In this document: positions 34,378-42,188 of the stretch, in pieces
Layout of the letters: the number at the start of each line of letters is the position of its first letter
Position numbering within the stretch: the stretch's first letter is position 1
Assembly (NCBI GenBank): GCA_030150505.1
Contig: JASLFS010000001.1
Location: 62,001-126,000, forward strand
DNA: 64,000 nucleotides
Source of the DNA: Vitreoscilla sp.
GTDB lineage: Bacteria; Pseudomonadota; Gammaproteobacteria; Burkholderiales; Neisseriaceae
Reading direction: 5' to 3'
Translations under genes and position numbers: made by a program
The notes under the pieces: model-generated
What the model saw: only the letters and a program-made list of their open reading frames with translations
Told to the model about the DNA's origin: nothing
Database searches by the model: none

Positions 34378-34493
34378 TTTGCCCAGATAGGGTCACGCAT
34401 AATACTTGAAACGTTCTATAATATTAATAACATATATCACAGAATTCATGTTTTAAATTGAGTAGGAATTATTTTATTGTTAGGAGGGAACTT

Positions 34494-34700
34494 GTGAGCG
34501 GAACCGTTACGCCAATGGGGAAATTGGCTAAGCGGCGGATAAAATTATCGACAGAAATAACCATTGTCATTATTTTGAAATTAATCGTGTTGTATGTACT
34601 TTGGTCGATTTTTATTGCGCCCAATCGGGTTAATGTGGATGCACAAAGTATGTTTGAGCGAGTGCAATCGCAAACCAACGCAGAACAAATTAAGGAGTAA
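34494..34700 (+). CDS. cydP: Cytochrome bd accessory small protein CydP
   Basis: 68 aa from the GTG at 34494, placed 5 bases after AGGAGGG, the best ribosome site in this region. A basic N-terminus (GKLAKRRIKLSTE) precedes a single membrane helix (about 19-40). It then exits with FIAPNRVNVDAQSM, the pattern of the CydP-type small subunits that precede cydA in Betaproteobacteria. It ends 3 bases before cydA. The name rests on this position and shape. Confidence 0.78.
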   Translation: MSGTVTPMGKLAKRRIKLSTEITIVIILKLIVLYVLWSIFIAPNRVNVDAQSMFERVQSQTNAEQIKE

Positions 34701-34703
34701 CAA

Positions 34704-36251
34704 ATGGAAGAGTTAGTCATATTGTCCCGACTGCAGTTTGCAGCTACGGCAATGTATCATTTTCTCTTTGTACCACTAACATTAGGTTTAGTGTGGATTT
34801 TAGTGATTATGGAATCTGCCTATGTCATGACAGGTAAAGTGATTTATAAAGACATGACACGATTTTGGGGAAAGTTATTTGGTATTAACTTTGCGTTAGG
34901 TGTTACCACTGGTATTACCCTAGAATTCCAATTTGGCACCAACTGGTCATATTATTCTCATTATGTGGGTGATTTGTTTGGAGCGCCTTTGGCCATTGAA
35001 GGTTTGATGGCATTCTTTTTAGAATCAACCTTTATCGGTTTATTTTTCTTTGGTTGGGATCGACTATCTAAACGCCAGCATTTATTGGTTACTATTTTAT
35101 TAGCCGTTGGTTCAAACTTATCAGCTTTGTGGATTTTGATTGCCAATGGTTGGATGCAAAACCCAGTTGGAGCTGAATTTAACTTTGAAACCATGCGCAT
35201 GGAAATGACCAATTTCTGGGAAATTGTTTTCAATGCAGAAGCGCAAAATAAATTTGTTCACGCTGTTTCTTCTGGCTACGTGACAGGTTCAATCTTTGTA
35301 TTGGCTATTTCAAGCTGGTATTTATTAAGAAAACAAGACGTAGAATTTGCAAAAAGAAGTTTCCGCATTGCAGCTGCATTTGGTCTTGCATCGGCCTTAT
35401 CCGTTATCGTATTGGGTGATGAATCTGGTTATTCAATCGGACATGCACAGAAAACCAAAATGGCGGCAATTGAAGCCATGTGGGAAACAGAACCAGCCCC
35501 CGCATCCTTTAATTTAATTGCGTGGCCAAATGAAAAAGAAATGAAAAACGATTGGGCGATTGAAATTCCTTGGGTCATGGGTTTAATCGGAACACGTTCT
35601 ACTACCGAAACCATTCCTGGCATTAAAGATATTATCATTGAAAATACCGAGCGTATTCAGTCCGGTCGTATCGCTGTTGTTGCATTGGAGCAACTGCGAG
35701 CTAATCGTGATGATGCAGCAGCCAAAGAAACTTTCTTGGCTCACAAAGCCGATTTGGGTTTTGGTTTGTTATTGAAAAAATACACTGATGATTTAACCAA
35801 TGTATCTGATGAAATCGTTGCCAAAGCCGCTCGTGAAAGTATGCCAAAAGTTTGGCCAATGTTCTGGTCATTCCGCATCATGGTTGGCTTGGGTTTTTGG
35901 ATGATGACGCTATTTATCTGGGCAACTTGGGCATCTGTTAAAGGTAATTTTGCAGATAAAAAATGGTTGTTAAGAGCAGCTTTATTTTCGTTGCCATGTC
36001 CATGGATTGCAGCTGAAATGGGTTGGCTAGTTGCTGAGTATGGTCGTCAACCATGGACCATTTATGGTGTATTGCCAACCAGCTTGTCAGCATCGAGTTT
36101 AAGCACAGCTAGCTTATATGGTTCTATCTTTGGTTTTGTCGCATTTTATACAGTGTTATTGATTATTGAAATGTATTTAATGATTCGCTTCTCTCGTCAA
36201 GGCCCTGGTAGTTTAGGCACTGGTCGTTATCAAAATGAATCAAGTCATTAA
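34704..36251 (+). CDS. cydA: Cytochrome bd ubiquinol oxidase subunit I
   Basis: High-affinity quinol:O2 oxidase subunit holding hemes b558, b595 and d. 515 aa. Heme ligand His19 in TAMYHFLFVPLTLG, a second His in NKFVHAVSSGYVTG (about 186), and Met in the WSFRIMVGLGF helix. The quinol-side GRQPW motif (AEYGRQPWTIYGVLPT) is present. The Q-loop region between about 240 and 380 is of the long, E. coli-like type. cydB follows after 15 bases. Confidence 0.96.
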   Translation: MEELVILSRLQFAATAMYHFLFVPLTLGLVWILVIMESAYVMTGKVIYKDMTRFWGKLFGINFALGVTTGITLEFQFGTNWSYYSHYVGDLFGAPLAIEGLMAFFLESTFIGLFFFGWDRLSKRQHLLVTILLAVGSNLSALWILIANGWMQNPVGAEFNFETMRMEMTNFWEIVFNAEAQNKFVHAVSSGYVTGSIFVLAISSWYLLRKQDVEFAKRSFRIAAAFGLASALSVIVLGDESGYSIGHAQKTKMAAIEAMWETEPAPASFNLIAWPNEKEMKNDWAIEIPWVMGLIGTRSTTETIPGIKDIIIENTERIQSGRIAVVALEQLRANRDDAAAKETFLAHKADLGFGLLLKKYTDDLTNVSDEIVAKAARESMPKVWPMFWSFRIMVGLGFWMMTLFIWATWASVKGNFADKKWLLRAALFSLPCPWIAAEMGWLVAEYGRQPWTIYGVLPTSLSASSLSTASLYGSIFGFVAFYTVLLIIEMYLMIRFSRQGPGSLGTGRYQNESSH

Positions 36252-36266
36252 TAGGGGACATTAATC

Positions 36267-37412
36267 ATGGAATTTTTGGACTACGCAACTTTAAAATTCA
36301 TTTGGTGGATACTGATTGGTGTTTTGCTAGTTGGTTTTACTGTAATGGACGGGCATGATATGGGCGTTGGCGCTTTATTGCCATTTGTTGGTAAAACAGA
36401 TGAAGAGCGTCGAGCAGCAATTAATACGATTGCACCACACTGGGATGGTAACCAAGTTTGGTTTATTACAGCTGGTGGTGCGATTTTTGCAGCATTCCCA
36501 TTTATTTATGCAACAGCATTTTCTGGCTTATATTGGGCAATGTTAGTTGTATTATTTGCACTGTTTTTACGCCCAGTGGGCTTTGATTACCGCAGTAAAT
36601 TACCAAACCCTCGCTGGAGAAATAGTTGGGATTGGGCATTGTTTGTTGGTAGCTTTGTGCCACCAGTGATTTTTGGTGTGGCATTTGGTAACTTACTACA
36701 AGGCGTTCCATTTCACTTCGATGACACATTGCGTTCATTTTATACTGGTTCATTCTGGGGTTTATTGAATCCATTTGCACTGTTGTGCGGTGTGGTTTCA
36801 TCAAGCATGGTGATTGCGCATGGTGGTGTTTATTTAACGCATCGTACGGTTGGTGATTTACAAGCTAGAGCTCGTCGTTTTAGTAGTATTGCCCTTTGGG
36901 TGGCTATTGTGACATTCTCATTAGCGGGTGTGTGGGTTGTGATGGGGATTGATGGTTATGTCGTGACTAGCACAGTTAATGCCAATGCTTTCCCAGATCC
37001 AACCTTAAAAACAGTTGCTCATGAAGCGGGCGCTTGGATGAATAATTTTAATGCTCATCCAGCACTGTGGTTGGTTCCTGTGTTGGCTTATTTTGGCTTT
37101 ATTGCAACATGGGGATTGTTAAGAAGCGATAAAACATTTGCAGCATTTTGGACATCAGCATTGGCTATTGCTGGCGTTATTGGCACAGCAGGTGTGGCGA
37201 TGTTCCCATTTATGATGCCATCTTCTTCCAACCCAAATATGAGTCTAACATTATGGGATAGCTCATCAAGTGAGCTAACACTGACCGTTATGTTGGTTGT
37301 TGCGGTTATTTTTGTTCCGTTGATTTTACTTTATACACGTTGGGCATACAGTGTAATGCGTGGCAAGGTAACAACTGATTATATTAAAGAAAATAATCAT
37401 TCACTTTACTAA
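36267..37412 (+). CDS. cydB: Cytochrome bd ubiquinol oxidase subunit II
   Basis: 381 aa, about eight helices. The N-terminal family motif VLLVGFTVMDGHDMGVGALLPF contains the conserved acidic residues of the proton channel, followed by APHWDGNQVWFITAGGA. It pairs with CydA. A ribosome site (AGGGGA) lies before the ATG. Confidence 0.96.
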   Translation: MEFLDYATLKFIWWILIGVLLVGFTVMDGHDMGVGALLPFVGKTDEERRAAINTIAPHWDGNQVWFITAGGAIFAAFPFIYATAFSGLYWAMLVVLFALFLRPVGFDYRSKLPNPRWRNSWDWALFVGSFVPPVIFGVAFGNLLQGVPFHFDDTLRSFYTGSFWGLLNPFALLCGVVSSSMVIAHGGVYLTHRTVGDLQARARRFSSIALWVAIVTFSLAGVWVVMGIDGYVVTSTVNANAFPDPTLKTVAHEAGAWMNNFNAHPALWLVPVLAYFGFIATWGLLRSDKTFAAFWTSALAIAGVIGTAGVAMFPFMMPSSSNPNMSLTLWDSSSSELTLTVMLVVAVIFVPLILLYTRWAYSVMRGKVTTDYIKENNHSLY

Positions 37413-37427
37413 TAAGGAGTCAATAAT

Positions 37428-37556
37428 ATGTGGTATTTTGCATGGATGTTAGGGATTGGCTTCGCTGTTTTCCTTGGTATTTTAAATGTATTATGGGGTG
37501 AGTTTGAAGAAGAGCGTCGCGAGAATTTAGCGAAAGAAAGGCAGATGCAAGAATAA
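37428..37556 (+). CDS. cydX: Cytochrome bd subunit CydX
   Basis: 42 aa. MWYFAWMLGIGFAVFLGILN continues as VLWGEFEEERRENLAKERQ: the N-terminal W-Y-F-x-W-x-L-G signature and one membrane helix with an acidic/basic tail are diagnostic of CydX, which stabilises the heme d site. AAGGAG lies 11 bases upstream. 15 bases after cydB. Confidence 0.93.
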   Translation: MWYFAWMLGIGFAVFLGILNVLWGEFEEERRENLAKERQMQE

Positions 37557-37573
37557 TGCACCAGGAGAAGACA

Positions 37574-37858
37574 ATGGCAGTTGAAACAAAGCAGCAATCG
37601 ACATGGCATTGGCCGTTATTCATTTGGGCAATGCTTGTTATGGTTGTGGTCAATGCATGGCCTGCAATTTTGATTAACCCTGAAACCAGCAAAACCAATC
37701 ATTGGATGGTGGTTTGGTTATTATTGTCCATGAGTGCATCATTTGTTCGAGGTGTTGGGTTTATTCCCAAACATATCGTGCCACGCTATTTATTAGGCAG
37801 TATTGCAGCGGTTATTTACGGCATCATTGCCATTGTAATGTATTCTCTGCATATCTAA
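37574..37858 (+). CDS. ybgE: cyd operon membrane protein YbgE
   Basis: 94 aa from the ATG at 37574, chosen for the AGGAGAAG just upstream; an ATG at 37556 overlaps the cydX stop but lacks such a site. Three membrane helices and the family signature SFVRGVGFIPKH. A conserved companion of cydABX of unknown biochemical role. Last gene of the operon. Confidence 0.85.
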   Translation: MAVETKQQSTWHWPLFIWAMLVMVVVNAWPAILINPETSKTNHWMVVWLLLSMSASFVRGVGFIPKHIVPRYLLGSIAAVIYGIIAIVMYSLHI

Positions 37859-37872
37859 AATAATCAGCCGTT

Positions 37873-37902
37873 AAAAAGCCGCTTTTATTAGCGGCTTTTT
37901 TT
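37873..37902. terminator. Terminator of cyd operon (and dtd)
   Basis: AAAAAGCCGC / GCGGCTTTTT stem (10 bp), 8-base loop, T7 tail. It lies directly next to the convergent dtd stop. Confidence 0.88.
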
Positions 37903-37904
37903 AT

Positions 37905-38366
37905 TTAAAAATTTTTCTTAGAATCCAATAGGATGGTAACGGGTCCATCATTGCATAAGCTAACTTGCATATGTGTTTGAAAGCGCCCGGTTTGAACTTG
38001 TAAACCATCTGCCCTTAAATAAGCAGCCACTTCTTCATATAGCTGATTGGCTATTTCAGGATGAGCTGCATGAGAAAAAGAAGCACGACGACCTTTTCTA
38101 GCATCGCCATAGAGCGTGAATTGTGAAACCAGTAAAATGCTGCCATTTACTGCATGAATATCATCATTCATTTTGCCATCAGCATCTTCAAATAAGCGCA
38201 AATATTGAATTTTATCGGCCATATAACGGGCATCTGTGCTGGTGTCTTCATCTCCTACGCCCAGTAGCACCATTAAACCATGCTTAATTTCTCCTGAGGT
38301 TTCTATATTGTCAGTAGAAATAATATCAACTTTGGCATTTGTTACTCGCTGAACCACTGCTCGCAT
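37905..38366 (-). CDS. dtd: D-aminoacyl-tRNA deacylase
   Basis: Removes D-amino acids from mischarged tRNA. 153 aa. The two signature segments SQFTLYGDARKGRRASF and NDGPVTILLDS (Gly-cisPro motif) are both intact. Last gene of a minus-strand group with the moeB/thiF-type gene (43 bases upstream). Confidence 0.95.
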   Translation of the reverse strand: MRAVVQRVTNAKVDIISTDNIETSGEIKHGLMVLLGVGDEDTSTDARYMADKIQYLRLFEDADGKMNDDIHAVNGSILLVSQFTLYGDARKGRRASFSHAAHPEIANQLYEEVAAYLRADGLQVQTGRFQTHMQVSLCNDGPVTILLDSKKNF

Positions 38367-38409
38367 AAATATCCTTCTTCGTGAAAATTAACAACAATAC
38401 CAAACATAT

Positions 38410-39150
38410 TTAGCAGCAAGTGCAATCTGGATTTTTTGACATGGCAAAGGTTTTCCATTGTCCTGTTAAAGCATCGTAGGTGAGGAACTGATTAACCGGA
38501 ATCTCACCAATTCCTAAAATCAGTTTTAATGTAATGGCTGCTTGTGTAGAGCCAATAATGCCAACCAACGGTGCAAAAACACCAAAAGTAGCACAGGTAC
38601 TATCATGTGCATTTTCTGCATCAAATAAGCACTGATAGCAAGCTGATTGTAGGTGAGGCTGATAAACTGAAATTTGCCCTTGAAATCGAACGGCTGAACC
38701 TGATACCAAGCTAATTTTAGTTGTACAAATTGCTTGATTAATGGCTTGTCTGGTTTTGAAGTTATCTGTGCAATCAACCACGATTTGGATGCGATGAGAT
38801 TCGATTAATGTAATAAGCTGATCTGTATTTAGATAATCTTGAATGGCATCGGTTGTAATGTCATCGTTTAAATCACGCAAGCGCTGCTGCATGATTTTTG
38901 CTTTATTTTTTCCTAAATCACGCTTGGTAAAAAAGATTTGTCTTTGTAAATTACTCAGCTCAATTTCGTCATGATCAGCTAATACAATATGACCCACGCC
39001 AGCGGCAGTTAGATAAGGTAATAAATTAGCACCAAGACCTCCGCAGCCAACAACCAAAACACGAGCATTTTTTAACTTACTTTGCCCTTCAAAACCAATT
39101 TCATCTAATAGCAAGTGGCGACTATAGCGCAGTAGTTCATCATCATTCAT
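38410..39150 (-). CDS. ThiF/MoeB/HesA-family adenylyltransferase
   Basis: E1-like enzyme that adenylates the C-terminus of a ThiS- or MoaD-type sulfur carrier. 246 aa, single adenylation domain without a rhodanese tail. Nucleotide loop VVGCGGLGANLLPYL, DHDEIELSNLQRQIFF with catalytic Arg, and zinc cysteines CYQC plus CTCC at the very end. Whether it serves thiamine or molybdopterin synthesis cannot be told because no partner gene is nearby. Confidence 0.88.
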   Translation of the reverse strand: MNDDELLRYSRHLLLDEIGFEGQSKLKNARVLVVGCGGLGANLLPYLTAAGVGHIVLADHDEIELSNLQRQIFFTKRDLGKNKAKIMQQRLRDLNDDITTDAIQDYLNTDQLITLIESHRIQIVVDCTDNFKTRQAINQAICTTKISLVSGSAVRFQGQISVYQPHLQSACYQCLFDAENAHDSTCATFGVFAPLVGIIGSTQAAITLKLILGIGEIPVNQFLTYDALTGQWKTFAMSKNPDCTCC

Positions 39151-39156
39151 GGGTAA

Positions 39157-39684
39157 TCAAGCTTGGGAGTTAATCATAGGTTCTAATGCTAAGCCGAAAA
39201 TCACCACATCGGCAAGTTGATTGTGCAATTGGCATACTTTTGGCAAGTAACCCCATTGCTTAAATTGATTTTTTTCAAAGAAGCGACAGCTTGGTTGATT
39301 ATGAGAAAAAATAATGGCAATAATATTTTGTAATTGACTGGTTTTTGCCCAAGTAAGGGCATGATTCAGCAATTGTTGGCCTAATCCAGCATGTCGTATT
39401 TCTGGGTGAATATAAATACTGACTTCTGCGCTAATGTCATAAGCTGCTCTTGAATAGTAGCGGCTGAAGCTGAGCCAGCCTACAACATGATTATTATGAT
39501 CTTTAGCAACCCAAAGTGGAAATTTTTGGGTGTCATGTTCATGAAACCACGCTGTTCTATCGGCAATGCTGACGGGTTCCAAATCCGCAGTCACTTGCTT
39601 ACTGGCAATTGTGGAGTTGTAAATAGAGACAATCATGGGCAATTCTTGCTCGGTAGCGAAATGAATGGTAATGGTATTTGACAT
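39157..39684 (-). CDS. GNAT acetyltransferase, Pat/MnaT-like
   Basis: 175 aa. N-terminal VSIYNSTIASKQVTADLEPV, a central GWLSFSRYYSRAAYDISAEVSIYI strand-turn, and the acetyl-CoA loop EIRHAGLGQQLLNHAL fit the phosphinothricin-acetyltransferase-like branch, which acetylates small amines or methionine derivatives. Substrate unknown. 6 bases upstream of the moeB/thiF-type gene, probably cotranscribed. Confidence 0.82.
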   Translation of the reverse strand: MSNTITIHFATEQELPMIVSIYNSTIASKQVTADLEPVSIADRTAWFHEHDTQKFPLWVAKDHNNHVVGWLSFSRYYSRAAYDISAEVSIYIHPEIRHAGLGQQLLNHALTWAKTSQLQNIIAIIFSHNQPSCRFFEKNQFKQWGYLPKVCQLHNQLADVVIFGLALEPMINSQA

Positions 39685-39881
39685 GGTGAAATTCAGTGAT
39701 TAGGAATGAGTTGTTAATTTTATATTGTAAAATTTCGTAAATAAATAAAAGCAATTATTCGGTTAATGTTCAGAATAAAGTATTTATTCTAATAAAGAAC
39801 TTGTTGTTTGATATGTTACTTAGTATAAGTGATATAGCCACAAAGATAGGCATAAAATAACGAAAATGAAGGAGAAATAAA

Positions 39882-40298
39882 ATGAAAAAGCTACTTATTG
39901 GTTTAATTGGTTTTGGCATGGTTGGCGTTGCTTGTGCCAATGGTATTGAAGGCAGATGGCAGACCATTGATGACGAAACAGGTAAGGCGAAAGCCATTGT
40001 ACAAATTACCAAAACAAACAACACGTATACTGGCAAAATTATTAGCCTGGCATCTGGTGTTGAAAACAAATGTCCGGGTTGTAAAAATCCTAATTCGCCA
40101 CTAATTGGCATGACTGTGGTGCAGAATTTAAAAGACAAAACAGCGGATTCTTTTGATGGCGGTGCTATTTTTGACCCTAAAAGTGGCAAAACATACAAAT
40201 CCAATGCTAAGTTGACCAATGGCGGTCGAACATTAGAAGTTCGAGGTTACATTGGTGTTTCTGCATTAGGCCGTACGCAAAAATGGCAACGTCAATAA
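39882..40298 (+). CDS. DUF2147 family secreted protein
   Basis: 138 aa. Signal peptide ending at ACA-NGIEG. The mature part has the DUF2147 pattern: GRWQTIDDETGKAKAIVQI, a CPGC pair in NKCPGCKNPN, IGMTVVQNLK, then GGAIFDPKSGKTYKSNAKL. Probably a periplasmic beta-barrel-like small protein of unknown role. AAGGAGA lies 7 bases upstream. It stands alone. Confidence 0.85.
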   Translation: MKKLLIGLIGFGMVGVACANGIEGRWQTIDDETGKAKAIVQITKTNNTYTGKIISLASGVENKCPGCKNPNSPLIGMTVVQNLKDKTADSFDGGAIFDPKSGKTYKSNAKLTNGGRTLEVRGYIGVSALGRTQKWQRQ

Positions 40299-40415
40299 AA
40301 TAGTTTTTTAGCATTTTGCTTGTTTAATAATATTTACATTGTATTAGCTATCTTGCACATCAACCATGGCGGCGGTATCCTTTAGCACGGTCATGGTTGG
40401 TAATGATAAAGGCAT

Positions 40416-41123
40416 ATGGTAAAAATCAATAAAAATATCGTTTGGGTTCTGGTTGCATCAGTTGCACTATTGAGTGCTTGTAGCAATAATCAGGCGCCAG
40501 TAACACAAGGTCAAAAGCCACAAGTCAGTCAGTCTGGTCCTGTGCCAGCTGGGTATTATCGCGTGCAGCGAGGTGATAACCTTTATCGTATTGGCTTGAA
40601 GTTTAATCAAAACACGAGAACGCTAGCTTCTTGGAATAACTTATCTGATCCTTCTCAAATTGAAGTAGGGCAGTTAATAAGAGTTAGTCGTAATACAGCT
40701 TCGGCAAGCAATAATACGCGAACCACTAGTAAATCCACTACGGCAAATAATACACCTGCGCGTTCTAATATTAAGATGCAAAAACCAGCATCAGGTCCTA
40801 TTATTGCTAACTATAATGGCACATCAAACAAGGGCATTGATATTGGTGGGCAACGTGGTTCAAGTGTTAATGCAGCAGCATCAGGAACGGTGATGTATGT
40901 AGGCGCTGGTGTTCGTGGTTATGGAAATTTAATTTTAGTGAAGCACGATAATACAACTTTAACAGCATATGCTTTTAATCAAAAAATTTTGGTGAAAGAG
41001 AAGCAGGTTGTTAAAGCAGGGCAGCAAATTGCAACAATGGGAGCTGACGATAGTGGCAAAGTAAAATTGCACTTTGAAGTTCGTGTAAATGGCAAAGCTG
41101 TTAATCCCGCACCCTATATTTAA
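40416..41123 (+). CDS. NlpD-like LysM/LytM lipoprotein (degenerate active site)
   Basis: 235 aa. Lipobox LLSAC (Cys22), a LysM domain (about 45-92, YYRVQRGDNLYRIGLKF), a Ser/Asn/Thr linker and a C-terminal LytM (M23) domain (about 128-235). In LytM the zinc His of HxGxD is Asn (NKGIDIG), and the first His of HxH is Lys (KLHFEVR). It should therefore be inactive and act, like NlpD, as an activator of an amidase such as AmiC during cell separation. Own terminator. Confidence 0.85.
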   Translation: MVKINKNIVWVLVASVALLSACSNNQAPVTQGQKPQVSQSGPVPAGYYRVQRGDNLYRIGLKFNQNTRTLASWNNLSDPSQIEVGQLIRVSRNTASASNNTRTTSKSTTANNTPARSNIKMQKPASGPIIANYNGTSNKGIDIGGQRGSSVNAAASGTVMYVGAGVRGYGNLILVKHDNTTLTAYAFNQKILVKEKQVVKAGQQIATMGADDSGKVKLHFEVRVNGKAVNPAPYI

Positions 41124-41124
41124 T

Positions 41125-41153
41125 AAAAAAGCCGCTTAAAAGCGGCTTTTTTT
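41125..41153. terminator. Bidirectional terminator nlpD-like / hemH
   Basis: GCCGCTT-AA-AAGCGGC flanked by A6 and T7; 12-13 bp stem between two convergent genes. Confidence 0.88.
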
Positions 41154-41162
41154 ATGACTGAA

Positions 41163-42179
41163 TCAACATAATTTTTCAATGACCATTTGATGCATGGCGC
41201 TAATCCATTCTGGCTCGGTGTTTAAGCATGGAATGTATTGGAATGTTTTACCACCTGCAGCATGAAAATCTTCTTTACCTTGTAAACAAATTTCTTCCAT
41301 TGTTTCTAAGCAATCACAGCTAAATCCAGGGCAAATAATATCAATGCTATCAATGCCTGCTTTGGGTAATTCAACCAGTAAATCTTGTGTTGATGGGCTT
41401 AACCATTTAGCAGGACCAAAACGACTTTGGAAACATAAGATAAAATCATCAGCAGGTAATGCCAATGTTTGGGCTAGCAAACGGGTTGTTTCTTGGCATT
41501 GCTTATAATATGGATCGCCATTTTCAACATTTTTTTTAGGGATGCCATGAAAGCTAAGCAGTAATTTTTTGGCTTTGCCATTGGTTTTCCAGTGCCTTTT
41601 TATGGTGCTGGCCAATGCCTCAATGTAGGCTGGATGGTTGTGATAGCTAGTAATGGTTTGGATTTCCATCATGTGGCGTTGTTTTAATAGCTCGCGCAAG
41701 ACTTGGTCCAATGCAGCTCCTGTGCTTGAGCTGGCATATTGAGGATAAAGCGGCAGTATTAATAAGCTTTCTACGCCTTGGGCTTTTAATTGGGCAATTT
41801 TGGTTTTAACACTTGGCGAACCATATGTCATGGCAAAATCAACAATGATATTTTCATTGGATTGTGCGCATTGTTTTTGGAGTAATTGTGTTTGTTGCTG
41901 GGTAAATACCAATAAAGGTGAACCATCTTTTGACCAAATTTTGGCGTAATTTTGAGCACTTTTTCTGGGGCGAAATGGCAAAATAAAGCCATTTAAAATT
42001 ATTTTCCACAACCAGCGTGGTGCTTCGACCACACGTTTGTCGGATAAAAACTCAGCTAAATATTGTTTAACATCATGGGTTGATGTTGAATTCGGTGTGC
42101 CTAAATTGAGTAACAGGACAGCTTTTTTATGCTGTTCTTGCTGGACCGAGAAGTGTGGTTCTGGGTAGAAAAAAGCCAT
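41163..42179 (-). CDS. hemH: Ferrochelatase
   Basis: Inserts Fe2+ into protoporphyrin IX, the last step of heme synthesis. 338 aa. Catalytic His in LLLSFHGIPKKNVENGDPY, iron-site region CFQSRFGPAKWLSPSTQD and PGFSCDCLETMEEI with a conserved Glu. 9 bases after ftsK in anmK-ftsK-hemH. Its product feeds the cytochromes encoded nearby (CydAB, c5). Confidence 0.95.
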   Translation of the reverse strand: MAFFYPEPHFSVQQEQHKKAVLLLNLGTPNSTSTHDVKQYLAEFLSDKRVVEAPRWLWKIILNGFILPFRPRKSAQNYAKIWSKDGSPLLVFTQQQTQLLQKQCAQSNENIIVDFAMTYGSPSVKTKIAQLKAQGVESLLILPLYPQYASSSTGAALDQVLRELLKQRHMMEIQTITSYHNHPAYIEALASTIKRHWKTNGKAKKLLLSFHGIPKKNVENGDPYYKQCQETTRLLAQTLALPADDFILCFQSRFGPAKWLSPSTQDLLVELPKAGIDSIDIICPGFSCDCLETMEEICLQGKEDFHAAGGKTFQYIPCLNTEPEWISAMHQMVIEKLC

Positions 42180-42188
42180 GGGTTATCC

